From assembly GCF_041381155.1 (NCBI RefSeq), contig NC_091144.1:35255262-35319261 (forward strand): 64,000 bases of DNA, written 5' to 3'. This document shows positions 23,336 through 34,949 of the stretch, piece by piece; position 1 is the first letter of the stretch; each line of letters begins with the position of its first letter. The DNA comes from Argopecten irradians (lineage: Eukaryota > Mollusca > Bivalvia > Pectinida > Pectinidae). The position numbers were made by a program, and so were the translations under genes. The notes under the pieces were generated by a model that was not told where the DNA came from, made no database searches, and saw only the letters and a list, made by a program, of their open reading frames with translations.

Positions 23336-24480
23336 GTTTATTAGGGATTTCCATTTACGGATGGAAATCCCTTTTGCTAATGTTCTGTTTTTTCTTCTTA
23401 TTATTATTTTTCTTTTTTTTCTTATTTCCACAAATCTTGTTAGCAGGATATCTCACGAACGGAACACAGTACGAAGCTCAACTTTGGACATGTTATGTAC
23501 GTATATGAGATCTTAAAATGTACGTTTGAGGTTTTACAAAAATGTTCAAGGTCAAGGTCACAGACGTAACAAACTACTTTTCTCGAACAAACTTTAAACA
23601 TTTATAACTTCATTACCGTATTATGTTCGCTATCCCCATTAAGTCATTAAGGTAGATCGTGACATAGCGCGTTTTTTGTGCATTACATGTTATCAGAGAT
23701 TATGTCAAGGCCAAGAGTTCGCTACGGGGTTAAACAAAGGTCAAAAACGAAAATTGCCACAGAAAAGATTTGAAAGTTGGATATGAAAGGGCATGCTCTC
23801 AGAAATGTATAATGACAAGTTTCAAGGTCATCTGTTTCAAAATTGCGGAGATATAACCCTTTGAAATGGCGATTTTGTCGTTTTCCCGCCAAAAATGTAC
23901 AAGGTTTCAGCGCTTTTAATACTTAACATACATGCTTAAAATTTTGAATAGACATTGCATGGATGAATGTCTACAGAACGTATTCTTTTTCATTGACCTT
24001 AACCTTAATTCAAGGTCACGGGGTCAGAAAGCTTGAAATCTTTAAACGATTTCTCCTTAATAAGCGAGAGGCATAGAGACCTGATATTGGACCTGTGGCA
24101 TGCTGAGATGAAGGGCTAAGGTTTCTTTCTTCTAATGAATGACCTTGATCTTCATTCAAGGTCACGGGGGTTAAATAGACTGAAATATATTTAAACGACT
24201 TCTTAAAAACCAAGCGTCCTAGAGACCTGATATTTGGCATTTGGCATGCTGAGAAGCAGGCCTATCAAGTATATTCAAATTATACAATATGGCAGAGATA
24301 TTGGCTCATGAAATTGGCAATTTGATCATCAAAGTTAAATACGATCGCGCCCGGTCACGAAGATCATCTCGAATTGCGTCCTTTTGGCCATGAAACTAAA
24401 GGTATAGAATGCATTTACAAGACTGCATAAGGACAAAAATCTTGAATAAAGATGTGCTTTCATGTTTTCAAAATATTAAT
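23336..24480 (+). repeat. Hairpin-headed repeat, copy 1
   Basis: It begins with the near-perfect palindrome AGGGATTTCCATTTACGG plus TGGAAATCCC, then a pyrimidine-rich tract. The body has phrases such as AAGGTCAAGGTCACAGACG. Two tandem units of roughly 130 bp follow at about 23995-24250, each with TTCAAGGTCACGGGG and GAGACCTGATATT. The right end is not clear. I associate this repeat type with bivalve genomes. Confidence 0.65.
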
Positions 24481-24759
24481 ATATACATCGTTAATGTTCT
24501 TTGAATACTGTTAGATTTGGCCGCCACTGAGGTGCACAGTGTTACGTGTTAATGACTATATACAAAACTCGGTGACTCTATTTCACTTTACACACAATAC
24601 AATGACGCAAGATTATATTCCAATTATTTTATTACTGATATAATTATCTAATTCAAAAGTAATTAAATCCTACTATGACTAAATAACCTAACATGTGGCT
24701 TCTTGGGAGTTACTCGTATGACTACAAATATACTTTTTATATAGTTTTAAACTGTTATG

Positions 24760-25110
24760 TAACCTTATTTACCAGGGATGACCCATCTGGTATCAGGTTA
24801 TACTTTAAAAATATTGCAGGTAGACTACTACCATGCATTTAGGGGTGACCTTATTTACCAGGGGCGGACCAATCTGGTATGAAGTCAATTTTCCTACCGG
24901 GGACCTTATTTACCGGGGGCGTCCCCACCGGTATCAGGTTAAGAATTTACCACGGACAATGTTATTTACCAGGGATAGCACCTCAGCCGGTATCAAGTTA
25001 AATCCTGTGGTTTAATTGATAGATCTTATATAAAGGTATAACTTTTATTTCAGGGACAACCTTATTTACCAGGGGTACAACTTCAATCAGTATTAAGTTT
25101 AAATCCTCTG
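24760..25110 (+). repeat. Degenerate array of TACCAG...CTGGTA hairpin units
   Basis: Five diverged units at about 24763, 24849, 24902, 24961 and 25059 each read roughly CCTTATTTACCAGGGG followed by a short variable stretch and CGGTATCAGGTTAA. In the best-kept units TACCAG and CTGGTA can pair. Spacing is 53-98 bp. Almost identical in copy 2 (59325-59680). Confidence 0.75.
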
Positions 25111-26895
25111 AGTACCTTTTCATTTCAGAAAATTATTTTAATTGATCTATCAATGATCTGAATTGGGGGTAAAAATTGTTGTTTACAACCAGTTGTTTGT
25201 AATTTGTTGAGTAACTCCAAAACATATTAACATATGTTGATAAGTATCTTCAGAAAGCAAATTACAATAAAATATAATTAAAGGTATGTAATTAACAAAA
25301 CAACATAAACTTTAGGAGTATCTTGGACAATAACAAGCAAGTGACTCTGTTCCAAGAATTATGAAATTGACCAGAGCCCAGCTACCTAGTATCTAATATT
25401 TCTGTCACATAAGGTTTGCCAAATCATAATTGACTGTCTTGGTCATGTGACTAATCAGCCCAAGACTAACTAAGGACGCTGTTGAAGCAAGTGTCCTCTA
25501 CTGATTGGTTAAAGGCTAGATCCCCTAAACTCTAATACCCTAGATACAGAGTGTATAGTCAAAAGGGAGATAATTCACGTTTACTACTTTCCGCATATTG
25601 GTTCTAACATTAGTTTATACGAATTTCCCGGAGTTCCGGAATTTGATTTGTTTTGTATATTATTGGAGTCTTAAATAGAAGAGTTCGAATGGACGCATGA
25701 TATGTAGGGATTGGGTGTATTTTTCTAAATTTTATAGCGGCTATGAATAGCAGAAGCTATCTACATTATACTCGTTCCTCGGAAGATATGTAGATAGCTT
25801 CTGCTATTCATAGCTGCTATGAAAATTAGAAGAAATACATTCAATCGATATATTCACATTAGAATAATCTATGAAAATAAAAATAATTGAAAGGTTTAAA
25901 ATTATGACACCAACATACGACGAGAAACGAGATTTATGGCACAGCTGGATGACGAAGTCGTTCCACAACGTCGCGTTTTTAAGCTTCCGCCTTCCGGTTG
26001 ACCTTGTTTTGCAAATGACAAACTATAAACAAGAAATTTAGTTAAATAAGATTTGATTGACTCATTACAGTAAACCTTAGTTGATTCTATATCAAGAAAC
26101 AACACATAAGATATTATGCATTGAAATATTGTAGGGGACTATTTTTTTATTTATATAAAACTGGCGCATTGTTTGAAATCAGCTGATCGATGCACGAGAA
26201 TCGTTGTATTCATAGTGTATTCATGGTGTTTTCATAGGCAAATGTTTGTTTTCGTCAGTTGGTTGATTCATAAAGAGACGAACCACTCAGAATGTAAATA
26301 TATTTTTATGAATGCTCATCTAGGGGATCACAAGTCTGTACAAATATTTCGAATAGATGCGAAGAGAAAACGTATTAAAGTGATCGTCTGATAGATAACA
26401 TGATAATTTTGCTGCATTGAAATCCCGTGTTTTGATCGCGATCAAATCTAGTTATATGTATAATTACAATTATGAAATGTTTAAATATATGTATTTTTCC
26501 ATATTTTCTTTACAAATGATGTAACATTTTGCCTGTCATGCATTAATTCTGTTAAATATGTCTGACCTCTTGTTGCACACTATTTGGTGTGTCCGAGTGA
26601 ATAAATAAAATCTTGAAATCTTTAATTAAGTACGTTTGTGTCATGACTCATTTGATATATAATATATATTATTAAATATACATATTATATAACTTCATGG
26701 ATTCAGAGAATTTATAATAACACTTACCAAAATAAACAATAACCTATGCACTGTAATATATCATACATGGTAAATTTGCACTTTCTCAATATTACAGTAT
26801 TTGGTTTAAAGTAAGTTTTGCTAACAGTAAAAAACATTGTATTTTATCAATGTGTATCAGGTATAGGAGACAAATTAATTATGATGCTAATATAT
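25111..26895. other. Intergenic, no gene seen, holds one hairpin
   Basis: Nearly identical to copy 2. Apart from the hairpin at 25710-25846 I see no gene. The short ORFs at 25902-26105 and 26173-26391 are preserved in both copies only because the copies are recent, not because of a visible coding signature. Confidence 0.4.
25710..25846. repeat. Inverted repeat (hairpin), arms about 59 nt
   Basis: The left arm 25710-25768 pairs with 25788-25846 around a 19-nt loop. The central 37 nt (ending GAAGCTATCTACAT) is almost perfect and the outer part is looser. Copy 2 has it at 60276-60412. Confidence 0.85.
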
Positions 26896-27265
26896 TTAAA
26901 GATGCTCCACCGCTGACAAATGGTATTTTTTCACTATCAAAAACGGCATTATACGATTTAGTATTTTTCTTCAGTTACAAAAGTTACTTACTTTACACCA
27001 TTACCGCCGTGGAAAAGTTTAAGCTTCTAATTTCACTTCAAGTTAAAAATATGAAAAAAAAAAAAAAATAATTGCATCCCGAAAAAATTCCGTATCACTA
27101 TATCCTATATGGAATGAAGCACTGATTGCGCTTGACCCAAAGGCAAAATGAATTATTTTATATTATTTTTTGTGTTAATTAGACTTATGCATACACGATT
27201 AAACATTAATTATTGTTCAAATGATGAATATCATTTATCATCTGTCGGCGGTGGAGCATCTTTAA
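26896..27265. mobile_element. MITE-C, second locus, copy 1
   Basis: Same TTAA-flanked termini as 18538-18901, inverted relative to that copy. It contains a poly-A run at about 27055-27069. No coding capacity; the short ORFs inside are chance. Confidence 0.9.
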
Positions 27266-29204
27266 CTCAAAGTACTTGTATACATGAGTCCAATTTCGTC
27301 CATTTGTCATTGTTAGATGATTTCTGTAACTTTTTAATAACAAATTAAGAATATTGATATATATGTTAAATTTTATAATTACAGGACTCATTTGCTAGTC
27401 ATCTGAAGCAGATTCATAATTGTTGAAGACTGGAGATTATCAGGATTACTTTGGAAGCAGTGAAATGATTCTAAGGATGACTACCAGGCATATATTAAAC
27501 TAGCTGCTGCGACAACATGCATGTAGCTCTGGACAACAGGCATGTTTCATAATGCCAATTAAGACACCAAAATACAAAAAAGTAAATCCAGTATATTTGC
27601 AACTTTTGCAAAAAAGTTGTCACCATTTGACATACTGCCAATTGTTATCAATCTGTTGAGAGATAGAAGGTGTTTAAACTTTTAACTTCACAGACTGACT
27701 CACGTGTTAGTCTTTCTGTTTTGTTGTAAAATTCAAACAAACAAAAAAGAGTTTTCTTGGCTTGAATGAAACACACTATATATGTTCTGACAGACGGTCA
27801 TTATCAGAACTACAATTCTGTCCCATTGACTGTAATGTTGCAAAACATCAAGTGATAACAATTAGCGAGTGTCTAGTAACTTTGCATTTAGATATATATA
27901 TAGAAATATCCTACATTTATAATATAAACTGATAATTTATTTACCCATCATCACGCCTGTAATTATCATTTACTACAATGTATATTTCAATGATTCCACA
28001 TCTGTGACACGGCCATATAAGTACATTGTATATGGAATGACATTCATTTATTTGCTACAACAGAAACATCATTAAACAGTTTGACTTGTTGGCTTTGTGC
28101 AGTGTGTTCACCAAAATGACACAAATTTGTAACACTTCTAGTGACATAGCCCATTGGTCGTTCTCATTAGTTGATGTCCTCTATCAAATGTTTTTACAAC
28201 TGTTTCTGATCTTGTTATCCAATAACATGTAATACAACAGTTTAAAGTAATGTGGACGAAAGTTAACAACAAGTTTGCCAATAATGTGTGATCTACATGT
28301 ACGTTAATTTCCATAATCCTTAACATAAATTAAATCTAAAAATAAACCTATCTGTAACAACATAACAATACAAAGTAATTATTTTAAGTACATAAACGAT
28401 AAAAACCCATCTTTGATTACACGGTCCATGGGGGAGTAATTGTTTACATGTACATTTTCAAAAATTGACTAGGGTACACGAAAAATTTGGGCAGTCCGGA
28501 AATTTGTGTAATATGTACGGTAATAGGCTGGGAAACGAATGTTGTCCTGATTATCCAGGGTCCATTGTTACATGTCAATGTATACAAATAACACTGATTT
28601 TTGAGAATGGTTGTTTTAATATGCTGTTAAGAAATCTCAGTGTCCATTATTTTTGCCTTATATAGAGACAGTATCATATCTGTAATCTGACTTTGATATG
28701 ACTTTTCTTCAATTATTGTAAGCAAAAGTATCAAGAAACTGACTCATATTACTTACTTAGATTGCCTGAATATCTTTGTTTGGTATTAAAGTATTTTTGA
28801 ATATAACAAATAATTCAAAACAATTCAGTTTTGTTTTTGGATGCAAGAAACCAATTGCATTTCAAATGAACATTTGACACTTAGTTTTATTGACATTTCA
28901 TTTCACTTCTATTGATTAATTATACCTTTAAGAATTGCCTTTTGGCCCTTTCCCTCCTGTAATAGTTATGCACCACATAGTTCAACGAAAAAAAATTATT
29001 TGTATATTATATTCATTGCAACATAGTTTTATTATATACAGAGTGTCTGTAAACAACATTTGCAGCATATGCCATTAAAATTGTAAATTTGCACATCAAG
29101 GGATAACCATGTTGTCAGATTATACATTCTTCGTACTTGGAGTCATATTGTTGTCTCGTGTTGTCCATTTTACCTGCAAGATTGGTTATTTAGCTGTAGG
29201 ACTC
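27266..29204. other. Intergenic, no gene seen
   Basis: AT-rich duplicated sequence. No domain, splice-linked ORFs or RNA gene recognised. The counterpart is 61835-63680. Confidence 0.4.
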
Positions 29205-29356
29205 CATTAGGCCATTGGCTGAGGTAGGAGGGGTCCCACATGCACCTTCGGGCCTCCCCCCCCCAAAAAAAACCTCCGAACCAATATTTTTCTGAACCCT
29301 TATGACCCATACTGATCAACAAATCCAAATGTTAACATTGCACAAAGTTGGGATGA

Positions 29357-29393
29357 ACTTCCGGTTATGACGTCATCAAGATGGCCGCCATCT
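29357..29393 (-). promoter_or_regulatory. ETS + CRE + YY1-like motif cluster, left arm
   Basis: Read on the minus strand, the cluster is AGATGGCGGCCATCTTG (YY1-like), then TGACGTCA (full CRE), then ACCGGAAGT (ETS-like), within about 37 bp. Matching a promoter grammar is established knowledge; that it drives transcription here is inference. Confidence 0.5.
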
Positions 29394-32300
29394 AGAATAT
29401 TTCACTAAAAATTGGAAAATAGGGTCATAACATTAATATTTTTCAACCGAAGTAGACAAATGAGTGTACCAAAATGACACAAAATAGAACACAACAAATA
29501 CATATCAGTGACCAACAAAAAATCCCCAATATACGTATTGTGATTTCACACGCTGGGAAATGAAAAAAATCGGATTTAACAACTTTCAAGCTCAAAAATG
29601 GTGATTTTTCAGCCAAAATTTTTCATATTTTTGTTTTAGTTTAGAGACGCAGCAAAAATTGTTTCCCCAACAGCAATCTATAATTTCAGAGCATATAAGT
29701 TTTTTGACCACTAGTCAATCAATTTAAGCAAACTAAAAACAACCAAAACCAATGTTAACCGAATCGTATTAAGTTCCGGTAATGACGTCCCATCAAGATG
29801 GCCACCCATCTCGAAATTTCACTGAAAAAATAGAAAAAATAGTCATAACATTGGCATTTTTTATTTTTCAACTACAGAAGTAGACAAATGAAGGTATCAA
29901 AATGACCACCACATAGAACAACAAAGGTAACCTGTCGTGGATCCAAATAAGTCCATTATATGCATGAGTGATTTGATAATTCGACAGAGACTGAAATGTA
30001 AAAAATAATACTTTTAAGGTACTTCCATGTCTATAAAATGGGTAATTATTTCTACTGTCAGTGGGCATATTGACATTTTTACGTCATCTAATTTGGCTTG
30101 GACATGCCAGTACCGGCATATAGTTTTACCAACGAACCAAATTGTTTTAGTCACAAAGCTGTTATTTTGACCTCTTATCAATCTGTTATAAAACAACAAC
30201 AACAAATAAATATATTGACCAATGACGCAAACAACAAAACGAATAAATTGTTTATAAGACCCTCAATTTGATAGATTAGCCAGCGTCATCACAAAATTAA
30301 AACCACAGACACCTACTCACAGAATCGCGGTAACAACACATGTTACCTAAAACTTAAAGAGCCACAGATCTACTGTCCTTGTTAATATTCATATAATACA
30401 GTAGTTCCACAAAGCGTTTCGGTGTCTTTGAAAAATGAGCACATTCAATGTTAATTTTCCTATGCATAGCATACAAGCAAAATGCCAATAAAAGGTTTAC
30501 TTTACAATATCACTCAATAAGTCATTTCCAGACTTTTTCTCAAAAAGAAATCTGAAAACCGACACTCTATCAATGTTGCTTGCCTATGTCTCGAGCTCAC
30601 AGACCTATTCCCCGCGTTGATGATACACGGCATAAACTGTGTAAATGGTACATGCAAGTCCGAATCAGATGTACTCGAGAATATCAGTAATTCAATTCGT
30701 TCGAAGAGATGTTACAGTGCGTTTTGTATTTTTGGGGAGTCTTGCGCATATACTCAATAGTTGTTCTATGGGCCTTTTAAGATCTCCAGTATCCCTGACC
30801 AGTAGTTCATATCAGGAAACAACAGGATCAAGGTGAAAGTGGGTTCTCTTTCAGATTCTATAACAATATCGTTAACGTTAGTCTGCTCGTTTTCAGAACT
30901 TCTCCCGCACTAATGGAAATTACAATAAACCAAGGATGCGCGATTCCATTACCAATGGTGTGGAATTTGGATCACATGCTTAAGCACATAACTCATAATT
31001 CGTATGAAGTAGCCTATTCATCAATCTTGTGGACCCTCGTGCAAGCATAAATGGCACTCTGGTTGAGAGATCAAACATCGAGGTCATTAGAATTAGGGGA
31101 CAAGAATAATTGTATTAACAATATACGATTTCATTGGTTCTGACTTTTCCCAACTCACCTCCAATTTGAAGGTGGCCATGGTTGTGCTCACATCTGGTGT
31201 GATTAACTACAAGAGCGCAAAGAGACCATTGAAGAATCTCAGTAAAAAGTTCTCTAAAGTGCTTTCCAGACTTGGGCAAGAGTGGACCAACTTCACTGTG
31301 CAGACCCTCATTTATGAACCTCAAAGAATCCACCTGTGCCACCTATGGTCACTGAGGTTACAAGGAATTAGGGAAAATTGGTGCTTCATACGAATTAAGG
31401 AAAAACCAACTCATCCCTCCGCAGAATTTTGATTTGGTGTCTTTTCCCATCTAGCCTGGGGAACAAGGATGGACCATCCTATACGCTATGTACATCTAGG
31501 TGAAACCTAAGTTGGCTACAGGAAGAGCTCCCCACATCCCTTGGAACCAGATGTTTCTGAATCTTAACTCTGACCCTGGCCAGGTTGACAAGTTAGACCC
31601 AACGATGGTAACCCGGTCACTGTCATGTCCACCTCAGGTTCCCCGCGGTCGAAGGGCCGACACTCCCGGCGGAGAACGCACGCACAACGAACATGATTAG
31701 CATTAAGAACAAGTGAAAGAAATTTGTGACACTGTAGTAAATCCATCGTTATATCTTGCGTTCTACAACGGAAATCAACCAATGGATGTGCTCTTCCTCA
31801 CCGGACACCATCTGGTTTCCGACAAGTTTCATGGTATTTACGGACCTTTAATTATGATACCCTATAGCTATTCGTTAGCGTTTTTGCTTGTACATAACTC
31901 AATTTTGCAGAGCATACTAGTCGACCAATTTTCTAGCATGGAAAATGTGATTAATTTTGGAGTCCCACTGTAGATATTCCAGCCAACTTTAAGATTCCAA
32001 TTTGTTAAGATATACAAATCAGTCACATCGCCAATGTTATATTTCCGGCAATACCAAAACCGGACACGTGTCGTGTTAGCGGTTTGAAAACCATACTCCA
32101 CACATAAGCCGCTGGCCGCTGTTATGTAAAGCCCCATGATGTTAATAACAAATCTCTGTTGCCATTTTCCTATCTAATTTTTGTTGTTGTTGTTTTAACA
32201 GATTGATCAGAGGGTTCAATAACACTGATTTGTGCAATTAAACAATTTGTTGTTGGGAAAACAATTTGATGCGTCCATCACAATCTGAAAAAATGCTGAA

Positions 32301-32887
32301 AAATTACAATTTTTGCGCTTAAACTATTATTTTTATCATTTCCTGCGTTCCAACTCGACTACATTTTATTGGCTTATTTGGTCATGACATGTCTTTGTTG
32401 TTCTACTTTTGATCCATTTATTGATATATGCAATTTGTCTACTTCATTCGGAAAAATGCTATATTTTATGACTATTTTTCATTTTTCAGTTAAAGTCGAG
32501 CTGGAGGCCATCTTGAAGAAAGTCTTAACCGGACAATTATACGTTGTTAACAGTTGTTTAGGTTGTTTTTTTGTGTGCTTAAAACTGATTGACAACGTGG
32601 TCAAAACAGATTAATTTGAGAACTAATGGGGGAGATTGTTGGTTAGGGGGACACCCCCTTTTAGCTGCTTCAAACCCATAATGAAAAATTTGCTGAAAAT
32701 CTACCATTTTGAGCTTTAACTCCGATTTTTTCATTTCCTGCGTAGCAATAAATCACTACATATCTTGGTATTTTTTTTTGGTCTGATATGTATTTGGTGT
32801 TCTATAGTGGTCATTTTGGTACTCATTTGTCTATTCGGTTGAAAACTGTTAATGGTTCTGACTATTTTTCAATTTTTAGTGAAATTC

Positions 32888-32926
32888 GAGATGGCGGCCA
32901 TCTTGATGACGTTATAACCGGAAGTT
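32888..32926 (+). promoter_or_regulatory. ETS + CRE + YY1-like motif cluster, right arm
   Basis: The mirror of the cluster at 29357-29393, with the CRE changed to TGACGTTA. Weaker versions occur at 29771-29813 and 32499-32537 in the inner units of each arm. Confidence 0.45.
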
Positions 32927-33049
32927 CATCCCAACTTATGCAATGTTAACATTTGGATTTGTGATCAGTGGGTCATAAGGGTTCAGAAAAATATTGGTTC
33001 GGAGGTTGGGGGGGGGGGCATGTGGGACCCTCCTAGCCCATGGCCTATA

Positions 33050-33340
33050 TGTATTAAGAGAGAATTGTATTATTGTAAGTGTCATATTTATCCGAATATT
33101 TTAAGAAATAACAAATTATTACAACATCTCTTTACTGATAATAACACAATGAAGTCAAACACGACTGTATTCGATACGAAGTTTCCACTGTACAAGTACG
33201 TTTACAAATTACGTGTACAATAGTATGTATTAAGAGAGAATTGTATTATTGTAAGTGTCATATTTATCCGATATTTTAAGAGATTACAAACAAATTGTAA
33301 CACTTTATTGACAATATTACCGTCACAAAGTCATAATTTT
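33050..33340 (+). repeat. Direct repeat, period about 180 bp
   Basis: GTATTAAGAGAGAATTGTAT and the following 40 bp (through TCATATTTATCCG) occur at about 33049 and 33228, just outside the right arm of the foldback element. Further downstream the units diverge. Confidence 0.75.
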
Positions 33341-34949
33341 AGTGAAGCGATCAGGCGTATACCGGTACTTTAAATAGTATCATGGTATTGAAATGTCGAA
33401 TAAAAGATTTTCACATAAACACATTTAAAACTCATTACATCAAATTTTCATTTATATGCTTGATTTCTATTATCGATATTTCATTACTCAACGATTGTAA
33501 TAAGTAACATTTTATAGTGTTTCCCGCATCAATCACAAGTTTAAATTTGTTTTATTTTTCAGATTGTCGAAAGGCCCTTCCGCTTACCATGGAAAATGTA
33601 TTCTCGGAATGCATTTTCATAACGGGATTATATTACTAGGGTGTGCATTCATGATCATATATATACAGTATACAATTGACTAGGTATCGATTTTAGGGTC
33701 GCACATGTACATTTACAAATGTTACAAATGTACGTACATGTATATACGTACAAGATTGAACATTGAATTCGTGTTTCGTCATTTGCAGTTCTCTCATTTT
33801 ATAGTTCATGCATATAATAAAGATATAAAGAATGAAAATATTTCACTTCCAGTTATCTATATTCAAATTAAGTCAATTATGCATAATCATTGATGATAAC
33901 AACGGTGAAGATAGTGATGCATATGCATACATGTACATTTGTATATACATGTACACCGAAGATTACTTTTACGTAGAAAAATTGTATTTGTAACCGGTGT
34001 AAGAAATAATGTTATTTGATCACATTTCACATCAAGCAACTCTGCTGTAATTCACCGTTACAAATTTCACAAATATTTATTCGTACAATGTATAAGTGTA
34101 ATAAGCTAATTCATTCCAACGTAATCTATAGAAAAGCATATTGTAAACATCAAAACTTTGAAATACGACAGTACGTGAAATGTACTGTCACATTGTACGG
34201 GGCACAGGTAAGTTGGGTATAAAGGTAATCTCCCTCCCAAGAAGGTGTTAATTACACGTGAACTCCGCCCGTGGCCTGCGACAGGGGGTCGACACAAGGT
34301 AACACCTGTCGTGACCTAAATACATGTACAGGTAAAATACCCGTGCGCGTCACGCTGGGAATTGAAGAGATTCCAGGTACAAATAACAACGAGCACATGT
34401 GAGAAGGTGACTGTCCAATTTTTATTGATATATCCGTGTCTGATTTAACACGCGTACAGTACATGTACGTGTGAAGGCTTACAATGTAACGTACCTGCAC
34501 AGTTCGAGTAGGTATATACTCGTACATTACGAACATTATTGTATGTGAAGAAATGCAAACGTTTACATCTTTTTATTCCATTTTCCATTTTCATATAAAT
34601 ACGAGTACTTATTAATTGCGTTTAAATAATATGTACATGTAGATGCCAAATCTCACCTCTTCCCGTGTTCAAACTCTTCACGTTAATGAATATTATACTT
34701 CACGAATTTATTTACAAATCTCCCGATGTTCTTCGTACATTGATAATATTTAACATAACAAGAATAATATTATGCAGCGTGTCTGTAATAACGTTTTTAT
34801 ATTTTTATTATCTGTTTTAGCTATTTTCTTGTGTAATCTTTCAGTTGTCGTGGATTTTTTTCTAAAATAATGCTTTTGACATTAATGTTCTGTAAGACAG
34901 TTTCGTTAATATTTGAATTGCTTTCGCAGAAATAAAAATAACAGCTAGA
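33341..34949. other. Upstream of the C48 gene, no gene assigned
   Basis: A GC-richer patch at about 34240-34530 might be promoter or 5' exon sequence of the protease gene, but no start is visible. A TTTATTTTTCAG acceptor-like site near 33562 precedes a short open stretch that may be an exon. I could not join it to the protease with confidence. Confidence 0.3.

Larger units (their letters stand above)
12104..29560 (+). repeat. Large direct duplication, copy 1
   Basis: This block corresponds to 42019-64000 in the same orientation. It carries the palindromic repeat, the TTAA MITE, the fucosyltransferase gene, two LINE remnants, SINEs, MITE-C twice, and the start of the foldback element. Similarity by eye ranges from about 90% near the left edge to nearly identical over 24.5-27.4 kb. 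Homology probably continues past 29560, because copy 2 is cut by the window end. Copy 1 lacks the 5.66-kb transposon of copy 2. Confidence 0.9.
29205..33048. mobile_element. Foldback-like element with about 0.9-1.0 kb inverted arms
   Basis: The left arm 29205-about 30200 and right arm about 32170-33048 are inverted copies, starting TAGGCCAT(G/T)GGCT and GGGTCCCACATG. Each arm is itself two diverged tandem units of about 400 bp, marked by CAAGATGGCC and AGTAGACAAATGA. The centre (30200-32170) has only short ORFs with no recognised domain. Long arms with internal repeats recall Foldback/Galileo-type DNA transposons (inference). Poly-C/poly-G runs lie near both outer ends. Confidence 0.8.

Noticed and set aside
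24833-27348. Short ORFs preserved identically in both duplicate copies
   Set aside because: Identity reflects the recency of the copies. The ORFs lie in repeats (hairpin array, MITE-C) or lack coding features.
31115-31973. Several 66-88-codon ORFs in the centre of the foldback element
   Set aside because: They overlap on both strands, show no recognised domain and no splice-linked continuation, so no transposase can be claimed.
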